Source: Moanibacter sp964542645 (GTDB lineage: Bacteria > Verrucomicrobiota > Verrucomicrobiia > Opitutales > UBA2987). From it: 64,000 bases of DNA. The position numbers and the translations under genes were made by a program. The DNA lies in the NCBI GenBank assembly GCA_964542645.1, contig CAZIUG010000010.1, positions 30,430 to 94,429 on the forward strand, in the 5' to 3' direction. The notes beneath the pieces are model-generated. The model was not told where the DNA came from, made no database searches, and saw nothing but the letters and a program-made list of their open reading frames with translations. Of the stretch, positions 35,752-43,774 are shown piece by piece (the first letter of the stretch is position 1; each line of letters begins with the position of its first letter).

Positions 35752-36109
35752 TAGGAAAGTAAGAGGGAGCAAAATCTTTTGAACAAGTCAGAAACAATGG
35801 AAAATTCCGTTTTAACCTAGCAGAATACTCCCCTCATCGATCCTTCTCAGAGGGGATGGAATTGATTTTCTCAAACTCAAAGCACATCAAACCTTCGGAT
35901 AAAGATAAAGACTCGCAACTGAATTTCCGAAAAGCGAGTTTTGGTTTTCCAAGAGGGTCGCTTCGGATTGGTAAAGCCTTGCGCGAGAAACGGCTCTCAA
36001 AATGAAAAAGGATCGACAAAGGGGTCATCACGATCTTGCGCTAAATGCTTAACGTCCACATGACAGATACGAACATGCAAGAATGATGAAAGAGGGAGGG
36101 ATGTTGAAT

Positions 36110-37000
36110 ATGGACAATAAATTGGAAAAGAGGACGCTCGGTCGCACTGGCCTGGAATTGACAAAACTTGGCTATGGATCAGCCGTAGGTATGGGGCGGA
36201 GCGACGGTCCTAGTAGTAAAGATGCAGAACGATTACTCAATGCGGTTCTCGATGCAGGAATCAACTTCATCGACACGGCGCCAGACTACGGAGATGCCGA
36301 AAAGTTTATCGGAAACTCCATCAGTCATAGGCGGAATGAATACTTCTTAGCAACGAAGTGCGGCTGTAATATCGATGCCAAGGGGCAGCGCATGGATCCA
36401 GGACATCTCTGGACGGCTGACCGGATCCGCATAAATATCGAACAGAGTTTAGAGCGAATGAAAACTGATTACGTCGATTTGTTACAGATGCATAACCCGA
36501 CTGTTGAGGATGTTGAAAAGGGTGGGCTTATTGATATACTACAGGAAATTCAGCAAGCCGGTAAAACACGTTTTATCGGGGTCTCCTCCACTGCTCCGCA
36601 CCTTCTCACGTTTGCTCGGATGGGTGTTTTTGATAGTTTCCAGATCCCTTACTCAGCTTTGGAGAGAAAGCATGAGCGGATGATCGAGGAGGCAGCCCTT
36701 CTGGGGGCAGGAATTATCATCCGAGGTGGAATAGCTCGAGGCCATAACGTGGGGGAGGAGCGTTCTTCAGTTTGGGAAAGGGCCCAACTTGACGAATTAC
36801 TGGGGGGTATGAATCGTCACGAATTTGTGCTCCGTTTCACCCTGACGCATCCTTCATGTCACACCACCATCGTTGGGACGGGCAATGCCAATCATCTTCA
36901 GGCTAATATCGCTACAGCCAAGAACGGCACGCTGCCTTCCGGCATCTACGAGGAGGCCAAAAGGCGTCTTTCTCAGATGGGGGAAGGGCCGGAGGTGTAA
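36110..37000 (+). CDS. Aldo/keto reductase
   Basis: The start is taken at the ATG at 36110 (MDNKLEKRTLGRTG), because AGGGAGGG lies 9 nt upstream; ATGs at 36083-36101 are in frame but overlap that site. The protein has 296 residues. The catalytic tetrad is intact: Asp and Tyr in FIDTAPDYGDAE, Lys in FLATKCG, and His in LLQMHNPT. VGTGNANHLQANI is the cofactor-binding C-terminal block. It resembles L-fucose/D-threo-aldose dehydrogenases of this superfamily, which oxidise the free sugar to a lactone; the adjacent lactonase and mutarotase fit that. Confidence 0.85.
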   Translation: MDNKLEKRTLGRTGLELTKLGYGSAVGMGRSDGPSSKDAERLLNAVLDAGINFIDTAPDYGDAEKFIGNSISHRRNEYFLATKCGCNIDAKGQRMDPGHLWTADRIRINIEQSLERMKTDYVDLLQMHNPTVEDVEKGGLIDILQEIQQAGKTRFIGVSSTAPHLLTFARMGVFDSFQIPYSALERKHERMIEEAALLGAGIIIRGGIARGHNVGEERSSVWERAQLDELLGGMNRHEFVLRFTLTHPSCHTTIVGTGNANHLQANIATAKNGTLPSGIYEEAKRRLSQMGEGPEV

Positions 37001-37340
37001 CGAGGTAATTAATATCAATAAGGTTTTGAGCAAAAGCTGATATCGTTTAACTATAATTTCCGGTAGTATTGTTCCGTAGACCTCATTTTTGTCGGAGTGC
37101 TTTTGTGAAGGAGAAAGTTACTGGGTTCAAGTGCGACTAGATTCGAGAGGCAACAAATCTATTTATAGAAGACTCTTAAAATTTATAGACGACCAAGGTG
37201 AAACTCTCCTTTGCTAACTCGAGATTCACAACTCCCGGTAGTCCCAGCTTCAGGTCATTAAATCTTGCCACGCACAGCATAGTTCTTAGAGACTTGCGGC
37301 AGTCTTACCGGGACGGGTTCAAATCGGGGGGCCTGATCTG
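37001..37340. other. Non-coding interval upstream of the mini-ORF element
   Basis: About 340 bases. A 60-codon frame (37198-37380) crosses the right part and ends within the mini-ORF, but has a GTG start without ribosome site and no family. A GGTTCAAATC near 37317 mimics a T-loop, but its flanks do not pair as a tRNA arm. Confidence 0.4.
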
Positions 37341-37372
37341 GTTGTGTTATACCCCGGAAAGGAGGTGGTCCT

Positions 37373-37414
37373 ATGTCTAATTTGATTAATGGAACCTCCG
37401 GAGCAATGCCATAA
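37373..37414 (+). CDS. 13-codon ORF with an exceptional Shine-Dalgarno (possible leader peptide)
   Basis: ATG at 37373 encodes MSNLINGTSGAMP and a TAA stop. Upstream, GGAAAGGAGGTGGTCC (37356-37371) can pair with essentially the entire 16S 3' tail, with one G-U pair, and sits 7 nt before the ATG. This is far stronger than any other site in the window. Inside the ORF, ACCTCC (37394-37399) can pair back on GGAGGT of the ribosome site. The peptide has no known family. A structural or ribosome-trapping role is as likely as a functional peptide. Confidence 0.5.
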   Translation: MSNLINGTSGAMP

Positions 37415-37435
37415 GACCGAATTGACGGAGGCTCC
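37391..37435 (+). ncRNA. Hairpin competing with ribosome-site sequestration
   Basis: GGAACCTCCG (37391-37400) pairs with CGGAGGCTCC (37426-37435): nine of ten positions, loop of 25 bases containing the mini-ORF stop. The same ACCTCC could instead pair with the ribosome site's GGAGGT at 37361-37366. The two pairings exclude each other, the design expected of an attenuator or switch. Function is inferred. Confidence 0.45.
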
Positions 37436-37445
37436 AGAGTTTACT

Positions 37446-37490
37446 GGCCCCGAAGCGAGGCAATGCCTCTGTTTCGGGGCCTTTTCTTTT
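37446..37490 (+). terminator. Strong intrinsic terminator
   Basis: GGCCCCGAA pairs with TTTCGGGGCC, enclosing an inner GAGGC-AAT-GCCTC stem, and is followed by TTTTCTTTT. This is the clearest rho-independent terminator in the window. It ends the transcript carrying the mini-ORF 32 nt after the mini-ORF stop, implying a short RNA or a premature-termination decision ahead of the thioredoxin-like gene. Confidence 0.85.
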
Positions 37491-37931
37491 GCTTAGGAGG
37501 TTGCGGAGCAATTGAACTTTAAAGTAATAGGAGGCTCAGGGAGGATTATAGCTTCAATGTTGCGAGGTTATAGAGTGGGTATTGCCGAGTTCGATAATAA
37601 AGGATTTGTCAAGTTTGACATCCAGACCTTCGAATAGCAGAGAGAAAACTTCCGCATTGATTCTTTTGATGTCGGAGCGAAGCATTCCTTGGGCTTTCCA
37701 AAGCCCTATTCGAGGTAGTACCCCGTTTTTGCTAAATGCTACCGTTCTTAATTTACCTTTTCCGTGGTTTTAATAGACCTCCAGACAATTCTGCAAAAGA
37801 GCAGTCATAAAAAATATGGCCATGGGAGCTCTACAATGGAACCGATCAGTCTGGATTCCGGTTTTCACAATGGGAATTATGATTATCTGCGGCACAATGA
37901 GGTTGCGTCAATGAGGATGCCGTGACCTTTT
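37491..37931. other. Non-coding interval
   Basis: About 440 bases between the terminator and the thioredoxin-like gene. GGAGG-type purine runs occur near 37496 and 37541, but no following ORF is convincing. Confidence 0.45.
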
Positions 37932-38714
37932 ATGGTCTTCCGCCCTTTTAAGATTATGATAAAATCACTTAAATTTCGGGTCGTAGCCTTAGCTCTGCCG
38001 GTGATGTTGCTAGGGCTTAATCCATTGCTTTCCACAGAGAATGCAATGTTTCCTAAGGAAACGACACTTGCTCATCGCGTTAAAGTTCTTGAGGAGCGGC
38101 TGGAGCAGGTGGAGAGAACATTAGGTCAAAAGAATACAAAAGAGGAATTAGAGGCCAGGGCCAGAATAGATTTCTCTGCCATTCGAGCTCTCGTTGCAGA
38201 GGATAAATTCGATAACGCGAAGTCGGAACTAGAACGATTTCTGAAAAGTTACGATGATCCTCGTACCACCCCAGCTGCTCAGGCTTTGGCTAAGGAATTA
38301 TCTGTTATAGGCTCTCATGTTCCCGCAACGTGGGGAATTGACAAATGGTTTCAAGGTGGAGAAGCAGCCTTAAAAAGCCGCCAGGAACCAACCCTTCTAG
38401 TATTTTGGGAAACCTGGTGCGTTTACTGCCGACAGCAGTTGCCTGAGATCCAAGCTCTTTATGAAGAATTGAAAGCAGAAGGCTTGGAGATCGTTGGCCT
38501 AACGACTGTGAGCGGAAGCGCTACCGAGCGAGGTGTGCAGAAAATAATTAACCGATTTAATCTATCTTTCCCTGTCGCCAAGGAAGATGGTAGCATAGGG
38601 AACACGTTCGTAGTGTCAGGAATTCCGATGGCGGCAGTCTTCAAGGAGGGTAAAATCATTTGGCGAGGCCACCCTGGTCGTCTTACTCAGAAAAAGATCA
38701 GATCCTGGCTTTGA
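37932..38714 (+). CDS. TlpA/ResA-like thioredoxin-family protein
   Basis: A 260-residue exported protein with a signal segment (VVALALPVMLLGLNPLL), a coiled-coil region (LAHRVKVLEERLEQVERTLG) and a spacer. The thioredoxin-like domain has VFWETWCVYCRQQLPEI, where Cys-Val-Tyr-Cys is the active site, and the cis-Pro loop SGIPMAAVFKEG. Such proteins reduce or oxidise disulfides outside the cytoplasm, often for cytochrome c maturation, which would suit the multihaem proteins at 7-9 kb. Start: ATG at 37932 or at 37956 (MIKSLKFR); neither has a good ribosome site. Confidence 0.8.
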   Translation: MVFRPFKIMIKSLKFRVVALALPVMLLGLNPLLSTENAMFPKETTLAHRVKVLEERLEQVERTLGQKNTKEELEARARIDFSAIRALVAEDKFDNAKSELERFLKSYDDPRTTPAAQALAKELSVIGSHVPATWGIDKWFQGGEAALKSRQEPTLLVFWETWCVYCRQQLPEIQALYEELKAEGLEIVGLTTVSGSATERGVQKIINRFNLSFPVAKEDGSIGNTFVVSGIPMAAVFKEGKIIWRGHPGRLTQKKIRSWL

Positions 38715-38803
38715 ATCGGGGGTTGATTTCTAGTTGGACTCAAGCGTTGTAAATTGGGCACTATAGAAACAGGATTCATTCCCGTGAGCTTGATCCAATG
38801 AGC

Positions 38804-40246
38804 TTAGGTACCGCAGAATGTATGGTGGACAACTTCCTCGGGTCTGGGCGGTATTTCGAAGTCAGCATAATCCGGCTGTTCGACATAGGGATGTGCTAAG
38901 GCGTCGACAAGCCGGTGAAAAGGAGCGAAATCCCCAGAATACGCTTTTTGGATGGCTTGCTCAACGCGATGGTTGCGTGGAATCAAAATGGGATTATTGG
39001 CACGCATATCGGCAAGGCAATTATCAGGATCAGCTAAATTCTTCCACTTTGTGAGCCAGGATTCGAAACCGGAGCGGTCTGTAAATAGTGCGGCTAGGGC
39101 CTCCGGGTTGTCGCCCGCAGCGACTAGGGTAAGGTGCCGAAAGAACAGGGTGAAGTCTACCTTCTGATCTTCAAGGGTCTTGAAAGTTTCGGTGATGAAG
39201 CTATCCTCGTCATTCATTAGACCAAGCTTGGCTCGAAATGTGTTGGTCAAATGCCGCTGAACCTGTCCAGGGAAGGCAACGAGAGCCTTTTCGGCCACTT
39301 TCTTTGCTTCGCTGCCGTTGGCATCGAGTAGAGATAGGATGGATTCAGCAAAGCGGGCTAGATTCCACTGGGCTATTGCCGGTTGATTGCCCCATGCGTA
39401 ACGGGAATTGCGGTCGATTGAGCTGAATACGCAACCTGGATGAAAGGCCTCCATAAATGCGCAGGGGCCGAAATCAATCGTTTCACCCGAGATAGCTGTG
39501 TTATCTGTGTTCATTACGCCGTGGATGAATCCGACCGACATCCATCGGGCAATCAGTTTGGATTGGGTGGTGATAACAGCCTCCAAAAATGACAGATAGG
39601 GATTATCTGCTCCTACAGCCTCTGGGTAGTGCCGGGCAATGGCATAATCCGCAAGAAGGCGCACGGCAGCTATATCATTCCGAGCTTGGAAACACTGAAA
39701 AGTGCCAATCCGAAGATGGCTCGCAGCTATGCGTGTAAATACTCCTCCAGGCAGGCGCATTTCCCGCTCTACTGTTTCACCTGTGCTTACGGCGGCAAGG
39801 GCACGGGTCGTGGGAATCCCAAGCGCGTGCATCGCTTCGCTTACTAGATACTCGCGGAGTACTGGTCCCAGTGCGGATTTACCATCTCCGTTACGGGAAA
39901 ATCGAGTTCGTCCCGATCCTTTCAATTGTATGTCACGCGGTACGCCATCGACCCCGTGGATCTCCCCCAGCAGAATTGCTCGTCCATCTCCCAGTTGAGG
40001 TACAAACCCTCCGAATTGGTGTCCCGCATAGGCTTGGGCCAACGGATCGGCTCCTTGTGGAATTGAATTACCCGCTAACATGGCTATCCCTTCGTCCGAT
40101 TCCAGCCAGTCGGGGTCTAGAGAGAGTTTGACGGCAAGCTCGCGATTTAGACGGATGAGGTTAGGGTTTGGGACCTTAGCCGGTTCTGTCCTTTCGAATA
40201 GCCTTTCTGGCAACCGTGCGTAGGAATTGTCAAAAGGGAGGATCAT
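38804..40246 (-). CDS. selO: Protein adenylyltransferase SelO (YdiU)
   Basis: This 480-residue pseudokinase-fold enzyme transfers AMP from ATP to protein hydroxyl groups. Characteristic blocks are YAGHQFGGFVPQLGDGRA, RDIQLKGSGRTRFSRNGDGK, and YLVSEAMHALGIPTTRALA. GFIHGVMNTDNTAISGETIDFGP-type sequence contains the metal-binding Asn and Asp. The C-terminus ends FCGT; in eukaryotic SelO the corresponding position is selenocysteine, so the terminal Cys is conserved as the redox residue. Length equals E. coli SelO (478). It is a single gene, converging on the thioredoxin-like gene. Confidence 0.93.
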   Translation of the reverse strand: MILPFDNSYARLPERLFERTEPAKVPNPNLIRLNRELAVKLSLDPDWLESDEGIAMLAGNSIPQGADPLAQAYAGHQFGGFVPQLGDGRAILLGEIHGVDGVPRDIQLKGSGRTRFSRNGDGKSALGPVLREYLVSEAMHALGIPTTRALAAVSTGETVEREMRLPGGVFTRIAASHLRIGTFQCFQARNDIAAVRLLADYAIARHYPEAVGADNPYLSFLEAVITTQSKLIARWMSVGFIHGVMNTDNTAISGETIDFGPCAFMEAFHPGCVFSSIDRNSRYAWGNQPAIAQWNLARFAESILSLLDANGSEAKKVAEKALVAFPGQVQRHLTNTFRAKLGLMNDEDSFITETFKTLEDQKVDFTLFFRHLTLVAAGDNPEALAALFTDRSGFESWLTKWKNLADPDNCLADMRANNPILIPRNHRVEQAIQKAYSGDFAPFHRLVDALAHPYVEQPDYADFEIPPRPEEVVHHTFCGT

Positions 40247-40321
40247 TCTAGTTTCACTTGTCAGTTTAAGACGGCAAATTTGGAGAATAGCTTAACTCGA
40301 ATTTGACCAGTTGAGTATTCG

Positions 40322-41566
40322 TTAAAGTTTGATAAGGTGTCCGGACGAATTGAATTCCAGGGGAAACTCTCCTAACACCTTAATTGAAGGGGCCAGCGAT
40401 TCGAGCAGTGTTTCGCTCACGACCAAATTCTCAAGTTGCAAGGTGCTACGAATCATCGCCACTCTCGGGCGGTTCCGGTGAGGTCCCTGGATACAAGATA
40501 GAGCAGTTTCAATCAATTCGCGATCGTTTTCCATTGCAATCGGGGTCTTCCCCCGCTGAACAAAGTTCGAGGTGATGGTGTTTAGAAGAGTCTTTTGTTT
40601 ATTTGAGGCATCGAGTAATCTCTGAGTCACAAAATCAGCTAGCCCCATTCCACAAGCATTCCCTTCGGACTTCTTGGTTAATTCGAGAACTCCAACCAAT
40701 TGAATATTCGGCGCTGTGGGCTCGGATTCCCCTTCGATATAGAGCCGACCCAAAACATTAGGATCCATTCCAGTCCCACTTATATCTTTACCCATTTCTT
40801 GAACTAGAAGCAGCTCGGCTTCTTCAAATGGAAGGCAAGGGAAGAATTGGTATGATTCTTTCAGGATCTCCTTTTCAGTATCGGGTATTTCTTCTGCCCT
40901 CATACCTTTGAGCATAGCGGTTTGGCCAAGCCGGTTTTCGACAATGGCTAGACCGCCCACGATTTTTCCAGTCTGGATCATAACGCGAGCCAGTGATTCC
41001 AGCACCTGTGAGTGTTCGCCCACCTTGTTGGCGTGGATAAGATCTGCCTGTTTTACCTTGCCAAGCCCTAGGGCCATCATCTTGCAGAGGCCGCTTTCAA
41101 TGGCGCCATGGAAATCGGTGTGTTTTTTGATGCGGTTGACTATAAAGACACCGTCTGCTTTATCGACCAACTCATCAATATAGACCGGCATCCCTTTGTC
41201 AGTTTTGCCTATCTGTCGTGTCTGCATGGTTGATCGGACGGGCATTCCGACACTTTCTTCGGTGATCCCTAGCTCCTTTAGGACCCTCAACTGCCCTTCC
41301 TCCGTGGCTCCTCCATGGCTACCCATGGCAGTGATGACGAAGGGATCGATCCCTAGTTCTGCGAAGGTATTGCCTACTGCGCGCAGAATCTCCGGTATTT
41401 TCCAGACTCCTCGGCTGCCTCCCGTGATCGCGATCTTTGCCCCAGGTTCTAACTGATCTCGGATTCCCGAAGCGAGGACTTCGCGTCGAATTGTGGCGGT
41501 GAGGGGGGCAACTGCCATGTCATTCGCGAAGTCCTGTTTGATTTTATAAAAAGTCGTGTGGTTCAT
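40322..41566 (-). CDS. LarA-like (lactate racemase superfamily) protein
   Basis: A 414-residue protein with the LarA N-terminal fold. Visible are KIAITGGSRGVWKIPEIL, the His block TAMGSHGGATEEGQ, and NRIKKHTDFHGAIESGLCK-MMALGLGK with the His and Lys residues that bind and attach the nickel-pincer cofactor in LarA. Many relatives racemise or epimerise 2-hydroxy acids and sugar acids rather than lactate. Activity would need LarB, LarC and LarE for cofactor synthesis; none is encoded in this window. The C-terminal half is less conserved. It is monocistronic. Confidence 0.75.
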   Translation of the reverse strand: MNHTTFYKIKQDFANDMAVAPLTATIRREVLASGIRDQLEPGAKIAITGGSRGVWKIPEILRAVGNTFAELGIDPFVITAMGSHGGATEEGQLRVLKELGITEESVGMPVRSTMQTRQIGKTDKGMPVYIDELVDKADGVFIVNRIKKHTDFHGAIESGLCKMMALGLGKVKQADLIHANKVGEHSQVLESLARVMIQTGKIVGGLAIVENRLGQTAMLKGMRAEEIPDTEKEILKESYQFFPCLPFEEAELLLVQEMGKDISGTGMDPNVLGRLYIEGESEPTAPNIQLVGVLELTKKSEGNACGMGLADFVTQRLLDASNKQKTLLNTITSNFVQRGKTPIAMENDRELIETALSCIQGPHRNRPRVAMIRSTLQLENLVVSETLLESLAPSIKVLGEFPLEFNSSGHLIKL

Positions 41567-42053
41567 TCAGAGTCAGCCGATAGGTAATTTTATTTTTCTA
41601 ACCGAATGCCGAATCGATGAGAATACCAAAAAGATCAATGAGGGAAATGGTCGCGATCAATGTTTCAGTTCTCAAGAATAAACTGGGTGTGACGAATATA
41701 TCTGCTGTCCAACATCCAACTAATATACCAGGGTGCATGGTTCTATTTGAGGGACGTATCGTCGTTAGAATTACAGAAATTTTATTCTTGTTCGAGGCCC
41801 GATCCTCTAATATGCGATGGCCTAGAGAGTTCCGTTGGATCTGATTATCTCGACTCTAGAATGTTCTGAGATGAGCTTTTCTGATAATCGTCCGACTTTC
41901 ATCGTATGTTAAACGTCGCAGTAGAATACCAAATTCGTCCCGGTGGATTCCACTTGCCAAGAACTGATTTTAGGAAGTTAACATTAAACACGTCAATCAG
42001 AGGATGAAGTTCCGAAGATTCATTGGGCGATAGTCCTTTAAGTATTGCGTATT
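41567..42053. other. Non-coding interval
   Basis: About 490 bases upstream of the second small-protein/PhyH pair. A 75-codon frame at 41617-41844 has no ribosome site or recognisable motif and is not called. No hairpin or RNA gene was recognised. Confidence 0.45.
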
Positions 42054-42422
42054 ATGAGAAGCAAACAAACCGAATGCATGGAAGTTCTTGTGGCGGACCT
42101 GAGGAAAGGCGGACTGACCGAGCATTCTTTACGAGAGGGTATTGCCAAAATTGTGGCTGGGAATAATTTCTGTCAGGATCTCCTGTACCTACACGGTCGG
42201 TCGACGTCGCTAAGCGCTGAGCTATTAGGAATGTCCCTGATCGAAGGTGGTAAAGAAGTTGCTTTGGGCTCTGATCCAGAGGAGTGGCCCTATAAGTCGG
42301 TATTGGACGCCATAAAGGACGGTTGGCGAGTCATCTCCCTCCCTAGTATGTCGTTATTAACCATGAGCGATGATGAATTTCATGGACTGGGTTTTCAATT
42401 TGTACTCGAACGTTGGAGTTGA
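42054..42422 (+). CDS. Small conserved protein of unknown function, coupled to PhyH (DGW family, copy B)
   Basis: A 122-residue homologue of the product of 14731-15135. With the ATG at 42054 (MRSKQTECMEVLV) the Trp-Pro-Tyr and KDGWRVIS blocks fall at residues 78-80 and 88-94, the same numbering as in copy A. Other shared features are CQDLLYLHG around residue 40 and the acidic-to-aromatic end block SDDEFHGLGFQFVLER. No known domain, signal peptide or membrane segment. Its stop is 4 nt from the ATG of the PhyH gene at 42427, giving the same gene order as at the other locus, although the two PhyH proteins are quite different. An in-frame TTG at 42045 is a less likely start. Confidence 0.65.
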   Translation: MRSKQTECMEVLVADLRKGGLTEHSLREGIAKIVAGNNFCQDLLYLHGRSTSLSAELLGMSLIEGGKEVALGSDPEEWPYKSVLDAIKDGWRVISLPSMSLLTMSDDEFHGLGFQFVLERWS

Positions 42423-42426
42423 AGTA

Positions 42427-43272
42427 ATGGACCAGCTTAATAACAAGATCTACGACTGTGAACCCACACTCTCCGATTCGCAGGTTCTAGATTTCTGTAA
42501 GAACGGTTATTTGCTCCTCAAGGACGTGGTTCCTTCCGAGATCAATTCTAGGGTGATGGAATTTATGGAACGGGATACCCACTATGAGCCTACCGGAATT
42601 CTTGATGAAGATTGGTTTATTAAAGGGGTTATTCTTAACGAGCAGGTAGCTGGAGTGGTGCGATCGCTGTTGGGCGCGAACTTTCACATACCAATCCTTA
42701 TGAGCAACCACCAGGTTATAGGTCCCTATTCGGCAACCGGTGGCTGGCATGTTGATGGTAATTATAATTGGAATCCGGAACTCAATTACTTGCAGGTTTT
42801 TTATTACCCTCAGGATACCCCGCTAGAGGTTGGGCCCACCGAGGTTTTACCTGGGTCCCACCTGATCCGTAACAAGGCCCGGTTTATGGGGCATTTGAAC
42901 GCCATCCGAGGAGCAGTTCCAACGGTTTCGCCAGCTGGATCTATCTTCCTCACGGTATATCAGATCTGGCACCGACGCGGCAGGGCAACGGTGCCCGTAT
43001 TGCGAAACATGTTGAAATACGTCTATTGGCGTATGAGTCCTCCACAACGAGATTGGGTCATCGAACCGGACTTTGATTTTTCTTCGGTTAGCTATGGTGG
43101 TTCAGCGGAAGCTTTTGCCGAGCAGTTTCGCGGAGACTGTAAAACAGCTGAGATGTTTCTTTGGCTCTGTGGTAAGCATGACGTCTACCAGAATCTAGGC
43201 GGCCAGAGTTGGCCGCTTCCCGCCCTCCGTAACGATACTCCTTACGGCTACCCCGCTGGACTTGATTCTTGA
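42427..43272 (+). CDS. PhyH-family Fe(II)/2-oxoglutarate dioxygenase (paired with small DGW protein)
   Basis: A 281-residue PhyH protein starting MDQLNNKIYDCEPT at the ATG 4 nt after the small protein's stop. The frame is open upstream but overlaps that gene. Metal ligands are His108 and Asp110 (GGWHVDGNY) and His182 (QIWHRRGRA), with VGPTEVLPGSHLIR as core loop. FCKNGYLLLKDVVPSE is the standard PhyH N-terminus. The C-terminal ~60 residues add a tail (EMFLWLCGKHDVYQNL) not seen in the other five. GGAG at 42414 can serve as ribosome site, so translation is tied to the upstream gene. Confidence 0.86.
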   Translation: MDQLNNKIYDCEPTLSDSQVLDFCKNGYLLLKDVVPSEINSRVMEFMERDTHYEPTGILDEDWFIKGVILNEQVAGVVRSLLGANFHIPILMSNHQVIGPYSATGGWHVDGNYNWNPELNYLQVFYYPQDTPLEVGPTEVLPGSHLIRNKARFMGHLNAIRGAVPTVSPAGSIFLTVYQIWHRRGRATVPVLRNMLKYVYWRMSPPQRDWVIEPDFDFSSVSYGGSAEAFAEQFRGDCKTAEMFLWLCGKHDVYQNLGGQSWPLPALRNDTPYGYPAGLDS

Positions 43273-43387
43273 ATATGGAAACTCCTCCCACATCGATGAA
43301 CCGGAAGGTGTTATTTCTTGCTTCTTTATATTGAAATTAACGGGAAACTACTGAGCCTAAGCTAAACAGTCGAAGAAGACAAATCCG

Positions 43388-43759
43388 ATGATAAACAAAA
43401 TCCATAAGATCGGGATCGTAACCGATAATATCGAAGATGCAGTTGAATTCTACACGCAGAAACTTGGGCTGAAGGTTACAGAACGATTCAGTAATGAAGA
43501 CGATGAGGATTACGTCTTTTTAGATGCTGGAGGAATCATCTTGGAGTTGATGCCACAAAGGACTATGGGCGTAGCTCTTGGAGTCCATCATATCTCTTTT
43601 AAAGTAGAGAATGTAGAATCCTCTGCTCAGGAATTAAGAGAAAAGGGTGTAACAATTACCAAAGAGCCGATAGACGTAGGGGGTGATACTGGAATTAGTC
43701 TCAGTTTTTTTTCAGGGCCCAATCAACTAAATTTACAACTCTTCAACCGCGAAAAATAA
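43388..43759 (+). CDS. VOC-family (glyoxalase/methylmalonyl-CoA epimerase-like) protein
   Basis: A 123-residue protein of two beta-alpha-beta-beta-beta repeats. MINKIHKIGIVTDNIEDAVEFY carries the first metal His (split here after residue 8: His6). FLDAGGIILELMPQ carries a Glu, GVHHISFKVENVE the second His, and LSFFSGPNQLNLQLF ends the second repeat. Size and pattern fit methylmalonyl-CoA epimerase or glyoxalase I relatives. It is 15 nt ahead of the metallo-hydrolase gene, so the two form an operon, probably with the PhyH pair 115 nt upstream. Confidence 0.82.
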   Translation: MINKIHKIGIVTDNIEDAVEFYTQKLGLKVTERFSNEDDEDYVFLDAGGIILELMPQRTMGVALGVHHISFKVENVESSAQELREKGVTITKEPIDVGGDTGISLSFFSGPNQLNLQLFNREK

Positions 43760-43774
43760 GGAATATAATTATTA

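Noticed and set aside
35834..36031. 65-codon frame on the minus strand
   Set aside because: No ribosome site, no recognisable motif, in a divergent promoter region.
37305..37330. T-loop-like GGTTCAAATC suggesting a tRNA
   Set aside because: The flanking bases do not form the 5-bp T stem and no acceptor or anticodon arm is seen.
37356..37371. Possible reversed fragment of the 16S rRNA 3' end
   Set aside because: The match is limited to the anti-Shine-Dalgarno tail and is followed directly by a well-placed ATG; no further rRNA similarity flanks it.
37198..37380. 60-codon frame overlapping the mini-ORF start
   Set aside because: GTG start without ribosome site; its last codons simply read the extended Shine-Dalgarno in another frame, and no family is recognisable.
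41617..41844. 75-codon frame upstream of the second small-protein gene
   Set aside because: No ribosome site, no domain, composition unlike neighbouring genes.
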